From: Winogradskyella ouciana
GTDB lineage: Bacteria; Bacteroidota; Bacteroidia; Flavobacteriales; Flavobacteriaceae
DNA: 64,000 bases
Reading direction: 5' to 3'
Assembly (NCBI RefSeq): GCF_009709615.1
Contig: NZ_WJYA01000004.1
Location: 310,001-374,000 of the forward strand
Positions within the stretch are counted from its first letter, which is position 1, and the number at the start of each line of letters is the position of its first letter. Positions 23,215 through 32,690 of this stretch are shown one piece after another. The position numbers and the translations under genes are program-made. Under the pieces are notes generated by a model. The model did no database searches. It worked only from the letters and a program-made list of their open reading frames with translations, and was not told the origin of the DNA.

Positions 23215-25653
23215 TTATTTTTTCGAGGTTATAATTAGTTCCCCCTTTTCTAGATTATCTCCAGTAACCGTAAGTTTTATGTTTCCAACTTTATTTGTTG
23301 ACTGAACCAGTACTACGAGTTTACCACTAAACAATTTCATCGTTGGTAAGTGAAATAGTTCTAATGAAGTTGCATCTCCATTGCAGGCAGCTCTGTATAA
23401 GCCATTTCCTTCAACTTTAAATTGAAGTTGGTTTGTTGCTGTTGGACAAGGGATGCCATTTTTGTCTACTACAGAAACTGTAACAAAAGCAATATCTTCA
23501 CCATTGGCTTTTAAAGTTTTTACATCAGAATCGAGAACAAGCTCATATGGTTTTCCTGAGGTTTTGATTTCTTTTTCGGCCGCAGGATTGCCATTGTTAT
23601 CTAAAGCTACTACTTTTAATATTCCGGGTTCGTATTTTACATCTATCCACATTAAACGATATCGGTTTTGATTCGTTTTGTTGTTTTTAGTTTGGATTCC
23701 TAAACTTTTTCCGTTCAAAAATAATTCTGCACTATCGTAGCTTGTATACACAAAAACTGGTGTGGTTTCGCCTTCACGTCCTTGCCAATTCCAATGCGGT
23801 AATATATGAAGTGTTTCATCTTCGGTATTCCAACGACTTCGGTACAAATAATAGCGGTCTTTTGGTAAACCTGCTAAATCATTAATTCCAAAATACGAAC
23901 TTCGCGATGGCCAAGCTTCATCGTACGGCGTTGGTTCCCCCAAATAATCAAAACCTGTCCAGACAAACTCGCCAATAACCCAAGGTCTATCATCTTGTAA
24001 TACAAAATCATCATCTGGAAGATTGGACCAGCTACAGTATTCCAAATCGTAAGAAGAGGATTGAAAATCTGGATAGGTCTTCATACTAGCAATTTCAACA
24101 GGAAATTTATAGATGCCACGAGAACTTACTGTTGAAGCTGTTTCGGAACCTAAAAGGAAACCTTGCGGAAAACGTTCATAAGCTTCGTCGTATAAATGAA
24201 CTCTGTAATTTAGTCCTGGAACATCCATAATGGCACCAAAACCAGATTCCATAACCGCTTTCACTTGGTCCATACCAACCGTTACAGGTCGCGTTGGATC
24301 TTCTCTATGAAAAATATCTTGTAACCATTTAGCACGTTTAACACCTTCACTTCCCCATTGATCTGGCACCTCGTTACCAGAACTCCACATAACAATGGAT
24401 GGATGGTTTCTTGTTGCTCTCACTAAGTTAACGACATCCTTTTCGGCATATTCATCAAAAAAGCGATTATAGCCATTTTCAACTTTTGGTTTTTTCCATT
24501 CGTCAAAACTTTCAGCCAAAAACATAAAACCCATTTCGTCGCAAAGTTCCAATTGCTCAAAAGACGGCATATTGTGTGCGCTTCTAATGGCATTGCAACC
24601 CATATCTTTTAAGATTTTGAGTTGACGTTGCAATGCAGACCTATTTACTGCTGTACCAATTGGACCCAAATCGTGATGTAAACAAACACCTTTAAATTTT
24701 CTGGTTTCGCCATTAAGGCTAAAACCTGTGTTTGGGCTGTAATCTATGGTTCTAATACCAAAGCGTTGTGTTATTTCATCTTTAAGAATGTCGCCTTTGT
24801 AAAGCTTTAAAACAGCAGTATATAAATATGGTGTTTCCGGACTCCAAAGTTGCGGTTGGTTGACTTTAATATTTTGTTCAAACTCATTGTTGATGATGGT
24901 TGAGGTTTCTTTAGAATTTATTTCGTTGCCATCTTTGTTATAAATTTCCGTGACTAGCTTTAAATCTGTACCAAAAGCTTTTGTTTTGATGTTAACTTTA
25001 GCTTCATCTAACGAAATTGAAGGTGTGGATATAAATGTAGACCATTGCTCAAAACTTTCGTTATTTTTTATAATGACCCTTACATTGCGGTATAAACCAG
25101 CTCCAGGATACCATCTTGACGATTTACCTTCATTGGTTAGTTTTACGGCTAAAGTGTTTTGAGATTTACCATTAATGTATTTTGAAACATCAAAATAAAA
25201 ATAGCTGTAACCGTACTTCCATTCACCAACTTTTTCTCCGTTTAAAAAGATTTCTGGTTCGCTCATAGCGCCTTCAAAAAGCAATAGTACTTTTTTGGTA
25301 TCGTCAAAATTCTCAAGTGAAAAAGTATTTCTGTACCAAGCTTCTCCGATGTAAGGTAATGCGCCAGTTCTGCCTGTTTTTTCAGTGGCAATATCCTCGC
25401 CATTTTGAGTAATGGCAACGGTTTGTTTATCAACTTCTTTATCAAAAGGGCCATAAATTGCCCAATCGTGAGGAACGGTTACGGTTTCCCATTTAGCGTC
25501 ATCAAAATCTACTTTAGTAGCACTAGGATGTTGCCCTTTTTTAAATTTCCAACCTTTTTTTAACGTGATTATTTCTCTGGTTTGCGCTTCAGAAAAATAT
25601 GCTCCGCAGAAAAATATCAAACAACCAAGAAGTGAAAATAAAGTCTTATTCAT
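23215..25653 (-). CDS. GH2-family beta-galactosidase, secreted
   Basis: The 812-residue protein has a signal peptide (MNKTLFSLLGCLIFFCGAYF...). The GH2 layout is clear: a sugar-binding jelly roll (EAWYRNTFSLENF, YSYFYFDVSKYING), an Ig-like domain, and a TIM barrel with acid/base E428 in SSGNEVPDQWG and nucleophile E562 in GEFVWTGFDYLGEPTPY. Two C-terminal domains follow, including the DUF4982-like part around HILPHWNWQGREGE. GH2 enzymes of this shape include beta-galactosidases and beta-glucuronidases. The adjacent galactanase and galactose operon favour beta-galactosidase acting on galacto-oligosaccharides in the periplasm. Its start overlaps the GH53 gene by 8 bases. Confidence 0.9.
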   Translation of the reverse strand: MNKTLFSLLGCLIFFCGAYFSEAQTREIITLKKGWKFKKGQHPSATKVDFDDAKWETVTVPHDWAIYGPFDKEVDKQTVAITQNGEDIATEKTGRTGALPYIGEAWYRNTFSLENFDDTKKVLLLFEGAMSEPEIFLNGEKVGEWKYGYSYFYFDVSKYINGKSQNTLAVKLTNEGKSSRWYPGAGLYRNVRVIIKNNESFEQWSTFISTPSISLDEAKVNIKTKAFGTDLKLVTEIYNKDGNEINSKETSTIINNEFEQNIKVNQPQLWSPETPYLYTAVLKLYKGDILKDEITQRFGIRTIDYSPNTGFSLNGETRKFKGVCLHHDLGPIGTAVNRSALQRQLKILKDMGCNAIRSAHNMPSFEQLELCDEMGFMFLAESFDEWKKPKVENGYNRFFDEYAEKDVVNLVRATRNHPSIVMWSSGNEVPDQWGSEGVKRAKWLQDIFHREDPTRPVTVGMDQVKAVMESGFGAIMDVPGLNYRVHLYDEAYERFPQGFLLGSETASTVSSRGIYKFPVEIASMKTYPDFQSSSYDLEYCSWSNLPDDDFVLQDDRPWVIGEFVWTGFDYLGEPTPYDEAWPSRSSYFGINDLAGLPKDRYYLYRSRWNTEDETLHILPHWNWQGREGETTPVFVYTSYDSAELFLNGKSLGIQTKNNKTNQNRYRLMWIDVKYEPGILKVVALDNNGNPAAEKEIKTSGKPYELVLDSDVKTLKANGEDIAFVTVSVVDKNGIPCPTATNQLQFKVEGNGLYRAACNGDATSLELFHLPTMKLFSGKLVVLVQSTNKVGNIKLTVTGDNLEKGELIITSKK

Positions 25654-26818
25654 TTAGTGAAGCGTTATAAAATTTAATTCCGAGCGTGGCTTTATTATCG
25701 TGATCAAAAAGTGTAGCATTGTCCCAATGAGAACCTTGTGCCCAAAGTGTAGAACAGCCTGTAGAAACCCAAGCAGGTTCCCAATATACTAAGCCTTGTC
25801 CGCCAGCATTTTCGATAATTAGGGCTAACTGATTAAGATAGTCTAATTGTCCTTGCTGGCTTGCAGGAAATCCGCCTGTTAAAGCATCTGAACCTAAAAT
25901 GTTATTGGCATTATCTGCATTTTCAAGCGTAAAAGGATAAGCTGTTTCAACAATCATCAATTTTTTGTTATAGGTGTTAATTAGTGTAGAAAGCGGTGTT
26001 TGTACTTCATCTAAATCGTAATCGGACCACAAGGGATAATAGGATAGTCCAATCCAATCAAAATCTGTGATGCCATTTGCTGTAGCTTGCTCAAACCACC
26101 AAAGTCCATTTTCTGGTTGTGCAATATGAAGCATTACTTCTATGTCTTTATTTTTAGCTGTTGCAATATCCCTAACAGCTTCAATACCTTTATTGATTAA
26201 TGTAGCATTTCTAGTCCAGTCTATAGGCCAAACTAGCTCACCTTGTTGCAAAATCATACCGTTAATTTCATTACCGACTTGTACCATGTCTGGCAATAAA
26301 TTTTGATTGGATAATTCATCTAGAGTGTTATAGGTGTAATTGTAAAGCAACTCACCCAAAGCAGGGGTATTGTTTATTTCGTTAAGCCAAGCGGCAGGGA
26401 TTTCTTGTTTGGAAGGATCTGCCCAAGTATCGCTATAATGAAAATCCAATAGCACTTTTAAACCTTTGGATTTAGCGCGTTGTATGGTTTCCTTAACATC
26501 ATTAAAGTTTGAGTAATTGGTCCAATCAGGATTGTGCCAAAGACGTACTCTTACCAAATTAGCACCTTCGTTTTTAAATAGTTGATATACATCTGTAGTT
26601 ATTCCGTCTGAATCCTTATAGATGGCACCACAATCTTCCATTTCATTGACATAAGACAGGTCAGCACCATAATAAAATGAAATTGGTGTTTCGGTTAGAT
26701 CACTATCATCATTAGTGCCATTTGAATCTTTTTCTATACACGAATTGACACCAAAAAGAAGTGATAGCAATAATATTATAGACAAAATGTGATGCATTCC
26801 TAATTTAAGATATGTCAT
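25646..26818 (-). CDS. GH53 endo-beta-1,4-galactanase, lipoprotein
   Basis: The 390-residue protein has a lipoprotein signal with lipobox GVNSC; a second in-frame ATG (MHHILSIILL) may be the true start. GH53 hallmarks are FYYGADLSYVNEMEDCGAIY, GANLVRVRLWHNPDW, KVLLDFHYSDTWADPSKQ, acid/base Glu in DMVQVGNEINGMIL, LSYYPLW, and nucleophile Glu in MIVETAYPFT. GH53 enzymes cut beta-1,4-galactan (type I arabinogalactan, pectin side chains). It would act at the cell surface or periplasm to feed the GH2 enzyme. It is transcribed away from the GntR regulator across a shared control region. Confidence 0.94.
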   Translation of the reverse strand: MTYLKLGMHHILSIILLLSLLFGVNSCIEKDSNGTNDDSDLTETPISFYYGADLSYVNEMEDCGAIYKDSDGITTDVYQLFKNEGANLVRVRLWHNPDWTNYSNFNDVKETIQRAKSKGLKVLLDFHYSDTWADPSKQEIPAAWLNEINNTPALGELLYNYTYNTLDELSNQNLLPDMVQVGNEINGMILQQGELVWPIDWTRNATLINKGIEAVRDIATAKNKDIEVMLHIAQPENGLWWFEQATANGITDFDWIGLSYYPLWSDYDLDEVQTPLSTLINTYNKKLMIVETAYPFTLENADNANNILGSDALTGGFPASQQGQLDYLNQLALIIENAGGQGLVYWEPAWVSTGCSTLWAQGSHWDNATLFDHDNKATLGIKFYNASLNE

Positions 26819-26863
26819 AATTTACAGCAATTTTCTGCTAAGTTAAAAAAATATTTTTCAAAC

Positions 26864-26883
26864 ACCTACCAGTACCTACCAGT
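26864..26883. promoter_or_regulatory. Tandem ACCTACCAGT repeat, probable GntR operator
   Basis: ACCTACCAGT occurs twice in direct contact (26864-26873 and 26874-26883), 46 bases upstream of the GH53 start and 20 bases before the GntR start. It lies where it can control both divergent transcripts and abuts the -7 box at 26891. The adjacent GntR protein is the natural binder; this is inferred from position. Confidence 0.6.
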
Positions 26884-26890
26884 TTTTGTA

Positions 26891-26898
26891 TATATTTG
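26891..26898 (+). promoter_or_regulatory. Perfect -7 box TATATTTG right before the GntR start codon
   Basis: TATATTTG matches TAnnTTTG exactly and ends 4 bases before the GTG start at 26903. Transcription would begin at or within a few bases of the start codon, giving a leaderless message. No TTG lies at the ideal -33 distance; that space holds the tandem operator, so an activator may be needed. Confidence 0.5.
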
Positions 26899-26902
26899 TT
26901 CT

Positions 26903-27901
26903 GTGAATATTATTAATGTAAATAACAACACCGGAATACCTAAGTATAAACAGATTATACAATCTATAGAAATGGGTTTACTTGATGGTCGTCTTAAAAA
27001 AGGTGATAAACTGCCTTCGGTGAATAGTATTAGAAATAGATTTTCATTATCTAGAGATACTGTTTTCATGGCCTTTGGTGAGTTAAAAAAACGAGGTATA
27101 GTTGAAGCTATTTCTGGCAAAGGTTATTATATAAAAAGTGAAGATGTTACCGTAGTAAAAAAAGTGTTTCTTTTTTTTGATGAATTAAACATTTTTAAAG
27201 AAGATCTTTATAATGCATTTACAAATGCCCTAGGACAAGGTGTACAGGTAGACATCTTTTTTCATCATTTCAATGAAGAAGTATTTGCCAAGCACATTAA
27301 TGACAATCTGGATAATTATAACTACTATGTAATTATGCCTGCAAGTTTAAAAAATGTAGCAAAAACGTTGGAAAAATTACCAAAAGAAAAAGTCTATTTG
27401 CTAGATCAGACGAATGAAGAATTAAGTATCTATGCAGGAGTATTCCAAAATTTTGAAGCTAATGTTTTTGATGGTTTAACTCGTTTAAAACCAATGATGC
27501 AGAGCTATAACAATTTAATCCTGATCACCCCAAAATCTAATCAACCAGAAGGTATTTTTAATGGTTTTAGGAAGTTTATTTCAAAGATTACGATTAAAGG
27601 AAGCCAAGTTGCTGGTTTAGAATTAGTAATTCCAAACCAAGGTGACATCTATTTAGTTCTTGATGATAGAAGCTTAATAAAGCTTATAAAAAAGCTTAAG
27701 CAGAGTACGCTTAAAATAGGAGAGGATGTTGGTATTATAGCTTATAATGATTCATTACTCAAGGAAATCGTTGAAGGCGGTATTACAACTATATCCACAA
27801 ACTTTAAGGAAATGGGAGAGCGCATGGCGTTTATGATAAATAATGATGAGTTTGCCCAGATAAAAAACCCCAATAACATTCTTATTAGAAAGTCACTTTA
27901 G
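26903..27901 (+). CDS. GntR-family regulator with periplasmic-binding-protein-like sensor domain
   Basis: The 332-residue protein starts at GTG; the next Met is too far in to keep the DNA-binding domain. The GntR helix-turn-helix is in residues 8-75 (GIPKYKQIIQSIEMGLLDG, KLPSVNSIRNRFSLSRDTVF). From about 85 onward there is a LacI/sugar-binding-like sensor domain (KVFLFFDELNIFKEDLYNAF, VGIIAYNDSLLKEIVEGG, ISTNFKEMGERMAFMIN). This fusion is common in Bacteroidota sugar loci. It probably responds to galactose or a galacto-oligosaccharide and controls both the GH53-GH2 operon and its own operon with galM, transporter, galK and galT. Confidence 0.9.
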   Translation: MNIINVNNNTGIPKYKQIIQSIEMGLLDGRLKKGDKLPSVNSIRNRFSLSRDTVFMAFGELKKRGIVEAISGKGYYIKSEDVTVVKKVFLFFDELNIFKEDLYNAFTNALGQGVQVDIFFHHFNEEVFAKHINDNLDNYNYYVIMPASLKNVAKTLEKLPKEKVYLLDQTNEELSIYAGVFQNFEANVFDGLTRLKPMMQSYNNLILITPKSNQPEGIFNGFRKFISKITIKGSQVAGLELVIPNQGDIYLVLDDRSLIKLIKKLKQSTLKIGEDVGIIAYNDSLLKEIVEGGITTISTNFKEMGERMAFMINNDEFAQIKNPNNILIRKSL

Positions 27902-28798
27902 ATGTATAAAATTGAACACGTTAAGAGTGAAAATTCGAAAAGTCTTGTTATAAGCAATCAAGAAGAAACCAATACCCTATTAATTAATTTGGATGAAGGT
28001 GGTAGGGTTGCATCATATAAACATAAAGGAATTAATATTATATCGGATATAGAAAATTCTCCCTACAATAAGAGTTATGCTGCAGCTATTCTTTTTCCTT
28101 TTGCAAACCGAATTGAAAATGGTGAATATGTTTTTAACGCTTCAAGCTATAAACTGCCTTGCAATGAAAAGGGAAACAACAATGCTATACACGGTTTGGT
28201 TTATAATAAGTCCTTTAAGTTAATAGGTGAAGAATTAAAAAGCGATACAGCCAGAATAGTTCTATATTATAAAGAAAAAAATGGTTACCAAGGGTTTCCC
28301 TATAAATTTTCAATCTGGTTAATCTATATTTTAAATAATGGCGGGTTTTCAGTGACCGTTAAGGTAAAAAACGATGACGACTATTCATTTCCTTTTACAC
28401 TAGGATGGCATCCTTATTTTATAAGTTCAGATTTACAGCAAAGTCAGCTAATTTTTAATGCTAAAGAAAAATTTTTAAGTGATGAAAAGGGTATTGTACT
28501 GGATAGAGAAAAATTCACTACTAGCATACCAATTCAGTTGGGTAAAATAGAACTTGATGATGCATTTACTGTAAACTCAAATATTGCAAAGCTTATAACA
28601 CCAGACTACACACTCAAATTAGAGTCGTCATCTGCAGAAAACTATTTACAAATTTATACACCTGAGGAGCTTAATGCTATTGCAATAGAACCTATGGTAG
28701 GGGTGTCAAATAGCCTTAATAATGGTATAGGTTTAAATGTATTGGACTCCAATGAAACCTATGAAAAAGAATGGATCTTAAAAATATCTAAAAACTAA
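27902..28798 (+). CDS. galM: Aldose 1-epimerase family protein (galactose mutarotase)
   Basis: The 298-residue protein starts immediately after the regulator stop. It has the mutarotase beta-sandwich with FPFANRIENGEYVFN (Arg for sugar binding), NNAIHGLVYNKSF and FTLGWHPYF (the two catalytic-site His), and the late acidic residue in NAIAIEPMVG. It would interconvert alpha- and beta-galactose so that galactokinase gets its alpha form. The family is broad, so another hexose remains possible, but the operon makes galactose the best call. Confidence 0.88.
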   Translation: MYKIEHVKSENSKSLVISNQEETNTLLINLDEGGRVASYKHKGINIISDIENSPYNKSYAAAILFPFANRIENGEYVFNASSYKLPCNEKGNNNAIHGLVYNKSFKLIGEELKSDTARIVLYYKEKNGYQGFPYKFSIWLIYILNNGGFSVTVKVKNDDDYSFPFTLGWHPYFISSDLQQSQLIFNAKEKFLSDEKGIVLDREKFTTSIPIQLGKIELDDAFTVNSNIAKLITPDYTLKLESSSAENYLQIYTPEELNAIAIEPMVGVSNSLNNGIGLNVLDSNETYEKEWILKISKN

Positions 28799-28811
28799 AA
28801 AATAAAAGACT

Positions 28812-30458
28812 ATGCAATTCTTAGCATTTATAGGATTCACGCTAATTGTAGCAATTATTTCTTACCTAAAAACAAGATCAACTAAAGAGTCTACATTAGA
28901 TGGTTATTTTCTTGGAGGCCGAAGTTTAACAGCGGGAGTTATTGCTGGGTCTCTTCTACTTACTAATCTTTCAACAGAGCAAATCGTTGGTTTAAATGGA
29001 TCTGCATACGAAAGCGGCCTTTCCGTTATGGTTTGGGAAACCTTAGCTGCAATCGCTATGGTAGCAACAGCAATGTATTTATTGCCAAGATATCTTAAAG
29101 GCGGAATAACAACAGTACCTCAATTTCTTCAAGATAGGTTCGATACTTCGACGAAAACCATTACATCTATCTTATTTTTAACAGGATATGCGGTGGTGCT
29201 TTTGCCAATAATATTGTACTCTGGTTCTATTGCACTAAGCGGTATGTTTGATGTGCCAGAATTGTTGGGCGTTTCAAAATCTACAGCATTGAAAATATGT
29301 ATTTGGGGAATAGGTGTCATGGGATCTATTTATGCGATTTTTGGGGGATTAAAAGCAGTTGCCGTTTCAGATTCAATTAACGCTATAGGTCTATTAATTG
29401 GCGGACTATTAATTCCGGTTTTCGGACTTTTACTAATAGGTGATGGAAGTGTCATAGACGGACTTTCTATTTTAACAACAGAGCATCCCGAAAAATTCAA
29501 GTCCACAGGTGAACTCACAGACCCAGTACCATTTTATACTATTTTTACAGGAATGATGTTGGTGCAGCTATTTTATTGGGGAACTAATCAACAAATTATT
29601 CAAAGAGCACTTGGTGCCAAAGATTTAAAGGAAGGACAAAAAGGACTATTACTAGCTTCGTTTATTAAAATACTTGGACCAATAATAGTGGTGTTGCCAG
29701 GTTTAATTGCATTTCATGTATTTAATGGGGAGTTAGGAAATGCAGATGAGGCCTATCCAGCACTTGTCAAAAAAGTCTTACCAAATGCTTGGGTTGGTTT
29801 TTTTGCAGCGGTATTATTTGGTGCAATTCTGAGTTCGTTTAACAGTGTGTTGAATAGTTCTGTCACCTTATTTGGTATGGATGTCTACAAGCAACATATT
29901 AATAAAACCGCTAGTGATAGGAGTGTGGTTAGGTATGGAAAGTTTTTCGGAATTATCTTGGCTATACTTGCAATGATGATTGCCCCTTTAATTGAAGATG
30001 CTGGTAGTTTGTTTGATTACCTTCAAGAGGTCAATGGTATTTACAGTATACCTATTTTAACGATTATAGTTGTAGGCTATTTCACCAAAAGAGTACCTGC
30101 AATTGCAGCTAAAATTGGTTTAATAACAGGATGTCTGTTATATATTCTAAGTCAGTTTTTACTTCAACCTTATTTTATTGAAAAAGCTCTAACAGAGGCA
30201 AAATTGAATGGTGTCGTATCGGAGTCAGCGATAGCATTAGTGGAAGCCAAAGCATACCCTCATTTTTTAGATATTATGGCAATTCTCTTTGTCTTGAATA
30301 TTATAATCATGCTCATTATTGGGAAGTTTCGTCCCAATAGCCAAGCTTATAACATGGAGTACACTAAACAGGTCAATATTACACCTTGGAAGCATGTTAA
30401 CACAGCAAGTATAAGCATAGTTGTGGTTGTAATAGCCATATACATATATTTTGCGTAG
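28812..30458 (+). CDS. Sodium/solute symporter (SSS family), probable galactose transporter
   Basis: The 548-residue protein has about 14 membrane segments. Its SSS motifs include the early YFLGGRSLTAGVIAGSLLLT, NLSTEQIVGLNGSAYESGL (sodium and sugar site of vSGLT-type carriers), VPQFLQDRFD, YAIFGGLKAVAVSDSINA and LFGAILSSFNSVLNSSVTLF. This is the vSGLT branch, which couples sodium entry to galactose or glucose uptake. It takes the place of a SusC-type inner-membrane step and moves free galactose from periplasm to cytoplasm. Confidence 0.92.
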   Translation: MQFLAFIGFTLIVAIISYLKTRSTKESTLDGYFLGGRSLTAGVIAGSLLLTNLSTEQIVGLNGSAYESGLSVMVWETLAAIAMVATAMYLLPRYLKGGITTVPQFLQDRFDTSTKTITSILFLTGYAVVLLPIILYSGSIALSGMFDVPELLGVSKSTALKICIWGIGVMGSIYAIFGGLKAVAVSDSINAIGLLIGGLLIPVFGLLLIGDGSVIDGLSILTTEHPEKFKSTGELTDPVPFYTIFTGMMLVQLFYWGTNQQIIQRALGAKDLKEGQKGLLLASFIKILGPIIVVLPGLIAFHVFNGELGNADEAYPALVKKVLPNAWVGFFAAVLFGAILSSFNSVLNSSVTLFGMDVYKQHINKTASDRSVVRYGKFFGIILAILAMMIAPLIEDAGSLFDYLQEVNGIYSIPILTIIVVGYFTKRVPAIAAKIGLITGCLLYILSQFLLQPYFIEKALTEAKLNGVVSESAIALVEAKAYPHFLDIMAILFVLNIIIMLIIGKFRPNSQAYNMEYTKQVNITPWKHVNTASISIVVVVIAIYIYFA

Positions 30459-30461
30459 CCT

Positions 30462-31610
30462 ATGAATACACAACTTGTAAATACAATAAGAGATAGGTAT
30501 AAAACTATATTTAAGGCTGAAGGTGTTTTAGTGTTTTCCCCTGGTAGAATTAATCTAATAGGTGAGCATACAGATTATAACAATGGTTTTGTGCTTCCTG
30601 CTGCAATTGACAAGGGTATTGTTTTAGCTCTTGGAAGAAGTAGCAATAACCATTCTACTATAGTCTCTATGGATATGAATGAAGAATTGGTAATAGACCT
30701 TAAAAATCTCGAAAGAATAGAAGAGAGTTCATGGAAGAATTACATCATTGGGGTTATTGCAGAAATCTTTAAAACTGGAAAGCAAGTCGAGAATTTTAAT
30801 TGTGTTTTTGCTGGCGATATTCCTGTAGGATCTGGTTTGTCTTCCTCTGCAGCGCTAGAAAATAGCTTAGCTCTTGGTTGCAATGAGCTCTTTAGTTTAG
30901 GTTTAAACAAAAATGAATTAATATATATATCCCAAAAGGCAGAACACAATTATGTAGGCGTAAACTGTGGTGTTATGGATCAATATGCGAGTATATTTGG
31001 AAAACATAATCATGCTATATTTTTGGATTGTAAAACATTACAATCAGAATTAGTCCCTGTACAACTCCAGAAATACGAAATTGTACTTGTTAATAGTAAT
31101 GTAAAACACGCTTTGGCAGAGAGTGGTTATAACGACAGGTATTCCGTCTGTAAAAAAATCATTAAACTTCTTAATAAACCATCGCTTAGAGAGGTTTCGT
31201 TTGAAGAGTTGAATTCTATAAAAACTAAACTTTCAGAATCAGATTATAGAAAGGGAGTTTATGTTCTTCAGGAAAATGATAGAGTAGTGGCATGCAAAAA
31301 TGCGCTTAAAGATAATGATGTTGAAGCTGTAGGTAGATTACTTTTTGAATCGCATATTGGACAAAGTAAAATGTACGATATAAGCTGTACAGAATTAGAT
31401 TTTTTAGTAGATGAGGCTAAAAAAAGTGCTTACGTCATTGGTGCAAGAATGATGGGAGGTGGTTTCGGTGGTTGTACTATTAATTTGGTATTAAAGAAAG
31501 AAGTAGAAGATTTTAAATTAAAAATTTCAAAGGCTTATAAGAAAAACTTCAATAAAGATTGTAGTATTTATAATGTAAAGTTGGGCGACGGCACAAGAGT
31601 TATTAAATAA
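30462..31610 (+). CDS. galK: Galactokinase
   Basis: The 382-residue GHMP-family kinase phosphorylates galactose to galactose-1-phosphate. The galactokinase signature is SPGRINLIGEHTDYNNGFVL, the ATP loop is GDIPVGSGLSSSAALE, the catalytic Asp is in CGVMDQYASIFG, and the third GHMP motif is GARMMGGGFGGCTINLV. Length and motifs are complete. It is 3 bases after the transporter and 8 before galT, so all are in one operon. Confidence 0.97.
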   Translation: MNTQLVNTIRDRYKTIFKAEGVLVFSPGRINLIGEHTDYNNGFVLPAAIDKGIVLALGRSSNNHSTIVSMDMNEELVIDLKNLERIEESSWKNYIIGVIAEIFKTGKQVENFNCVFAGDIPVGSGLSSSAALENSLALGCNELFSLGLNKNELIYISQKAEHNYVGVNCGVMDQYASIFGKHNHAIFLDCKTLQSELVPVQLQKYEIVLVNSNVKHALAESGYNDRYSVCKKIIKLLNKPSLREVSFEELNSIKTKLSESDYRKGVYVLQENDRVVACKNALKDNDVEAVGRLLFESHIGQSKMYDISCTELDFLVDEAKKSAYVIGARMMGGGFGGCTINLVLKKEVEDFKLKISKAYKKNFNKDCSIYNVKLGDGTRVIK

Positions 31611-31618
31611 AAACTAAA

Positions 31619-32638
31619 ATGGAAGATTATTTACAAAACGCGTCACATAAACGATTTAATATTTTAACAGAAGAATGGGTCTTGGTATCTCCGCATAGAA
31701 CTAAACGACCTTGGCAAGGGCAAGAGGAAGAATTATCTACATCAAAAAGACCTAGCTATGACCCTAATTGTTACTTATGTGCAGGAAACAAAAGAGCCAA
31801 TGGAGAAGTAAACCCCAATTATGAAGACGTTTTCATTTTTAAAAATGATTTTGCTGCGCTAACACATGGAAAAGAGAACTATAAAACAGACCATAAACTC
31901 ATTAAAGCCGAAACAGAAACAGGCATATGCAAAGTTGTATGTTTTAGCCCAGATCATTCAAAGAGTCTAGCCCAAATGTCTATTAGAGAGATAGAAAAAG
32001 TAATCAATGCATGGCAGAGAGAATATAAAAACTTGGGAAAAAAGGATAGTATCAATTATGTACAGATATTTGAGAATAAAGGTGAAGTTATGGGTTGTAG
32101 TAATCCGCACCCTCATGGTCAAATATGGAGTCAAAGTTCACTGCCTAATGAAGTTTTAAAAAAAGACAGAAGTCAGTTTAATTATTTCAGTGAAGAAAGT
32201 AGTTCATTGCTTGAGGATTACCTCAAACAAGAAATAAAATTAAAGAAACGTATTATTTTCGAAAATGAAGCCTTTGTAGTTTTAATTCCGTTTTGGGCCA
32301 TATGGCCTTATGAAACAATGATCATACCCAAGGCGCATCAAACAGATATCTGTAAAATACCTGTCGCTGAAACAGTATTATTCGCAGAAGCTATTTCAGT
32401 AATTACAAAGGTTTATGATAAGTTGTTTAACTGTTCTTTTCCGTATTCTAGCGGAATTCATCAATCTCCTACAGACAAAGCCAATAATGAGCATTGGCAT
32501 TGGCACATGAGTTTTTACCCTCCACTTTTAAGAAGTGCAACTGTAAAAAAATTTATGGTTGGTTACGAAATGTTTGCGAGTCCACAGCGTGATATTACTG
32601 CTGAAGCAGCAGCAGAATCCCTAAGATATTTATTATAA
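31619..32638 (+). CDS. galT: Galactose-1-phosphate uridylyltransferase
   Basis: The 339-residue GalT converts galactose-1-phosphate and UDP-glucose to UDP-galactose and glucose-1-phosphate. Residues seen are the zinc pair in CYLCAGNKRANGEVNP, the active-site HPH in CSNPHPHGQIWSQ, and the C-terminal EHWHWHMSFYP. It ends the operon and is followed by a strong terminator. The matching UDP-glucose 4-epimerase (galE) is not in the window and must be encoded elsewhere if the Leloir pathway runs. Confidence 0.97.
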   Translation: MEDYLQNASHKRFNILTEEWVLVSPHRTKRPWQGQEEELSTSKRPSYDPNCYLCAGNKRANGEVNPNYEDVFIFKNDFAALTHGKENYKTDHKLIKAETETGICKVVCFSPDHSKSLAQMSIREIEKVINAWQREYKNLGKKDSINYVQIFENKGEVMGCSNPHPHGQIWSQSSLPNEVLKKDRSQFNYFSEESSSLLEDYLKQEIKLKKRIIFENEAFVVLIPFWAIWPYETMIIPKAHQTDICKIPVAETVLFAEAISVITKVYDKLFNCSFPYSSGIHQSPTDKANNEHWHWHMSFYPPLLRSATVKKFMVGYEMFASPQRDITAEAAAESLRYLL

Positions 32639-32640
32639 AA

Positions 32641-32670
32641 AAAGAGCTTCTCAACGAGAAGCTCTTTTTT
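32641..32670. terminator. Bidirectional terminator between galT and the GH13 gene
   Basis: AAAGAGCTTCTC (32641-32652), loop AAC, GAGAAGCTCTTT (32656-32667) and more T form a perfect 12-bp stem, with A and T runs on the two sides. It separates the galactose and alpha-glucan loci, whose transcripts meet here. Confidence 0.92.
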
Positions 32671-32690
32671 GCTCAAATAACACTTAATAA

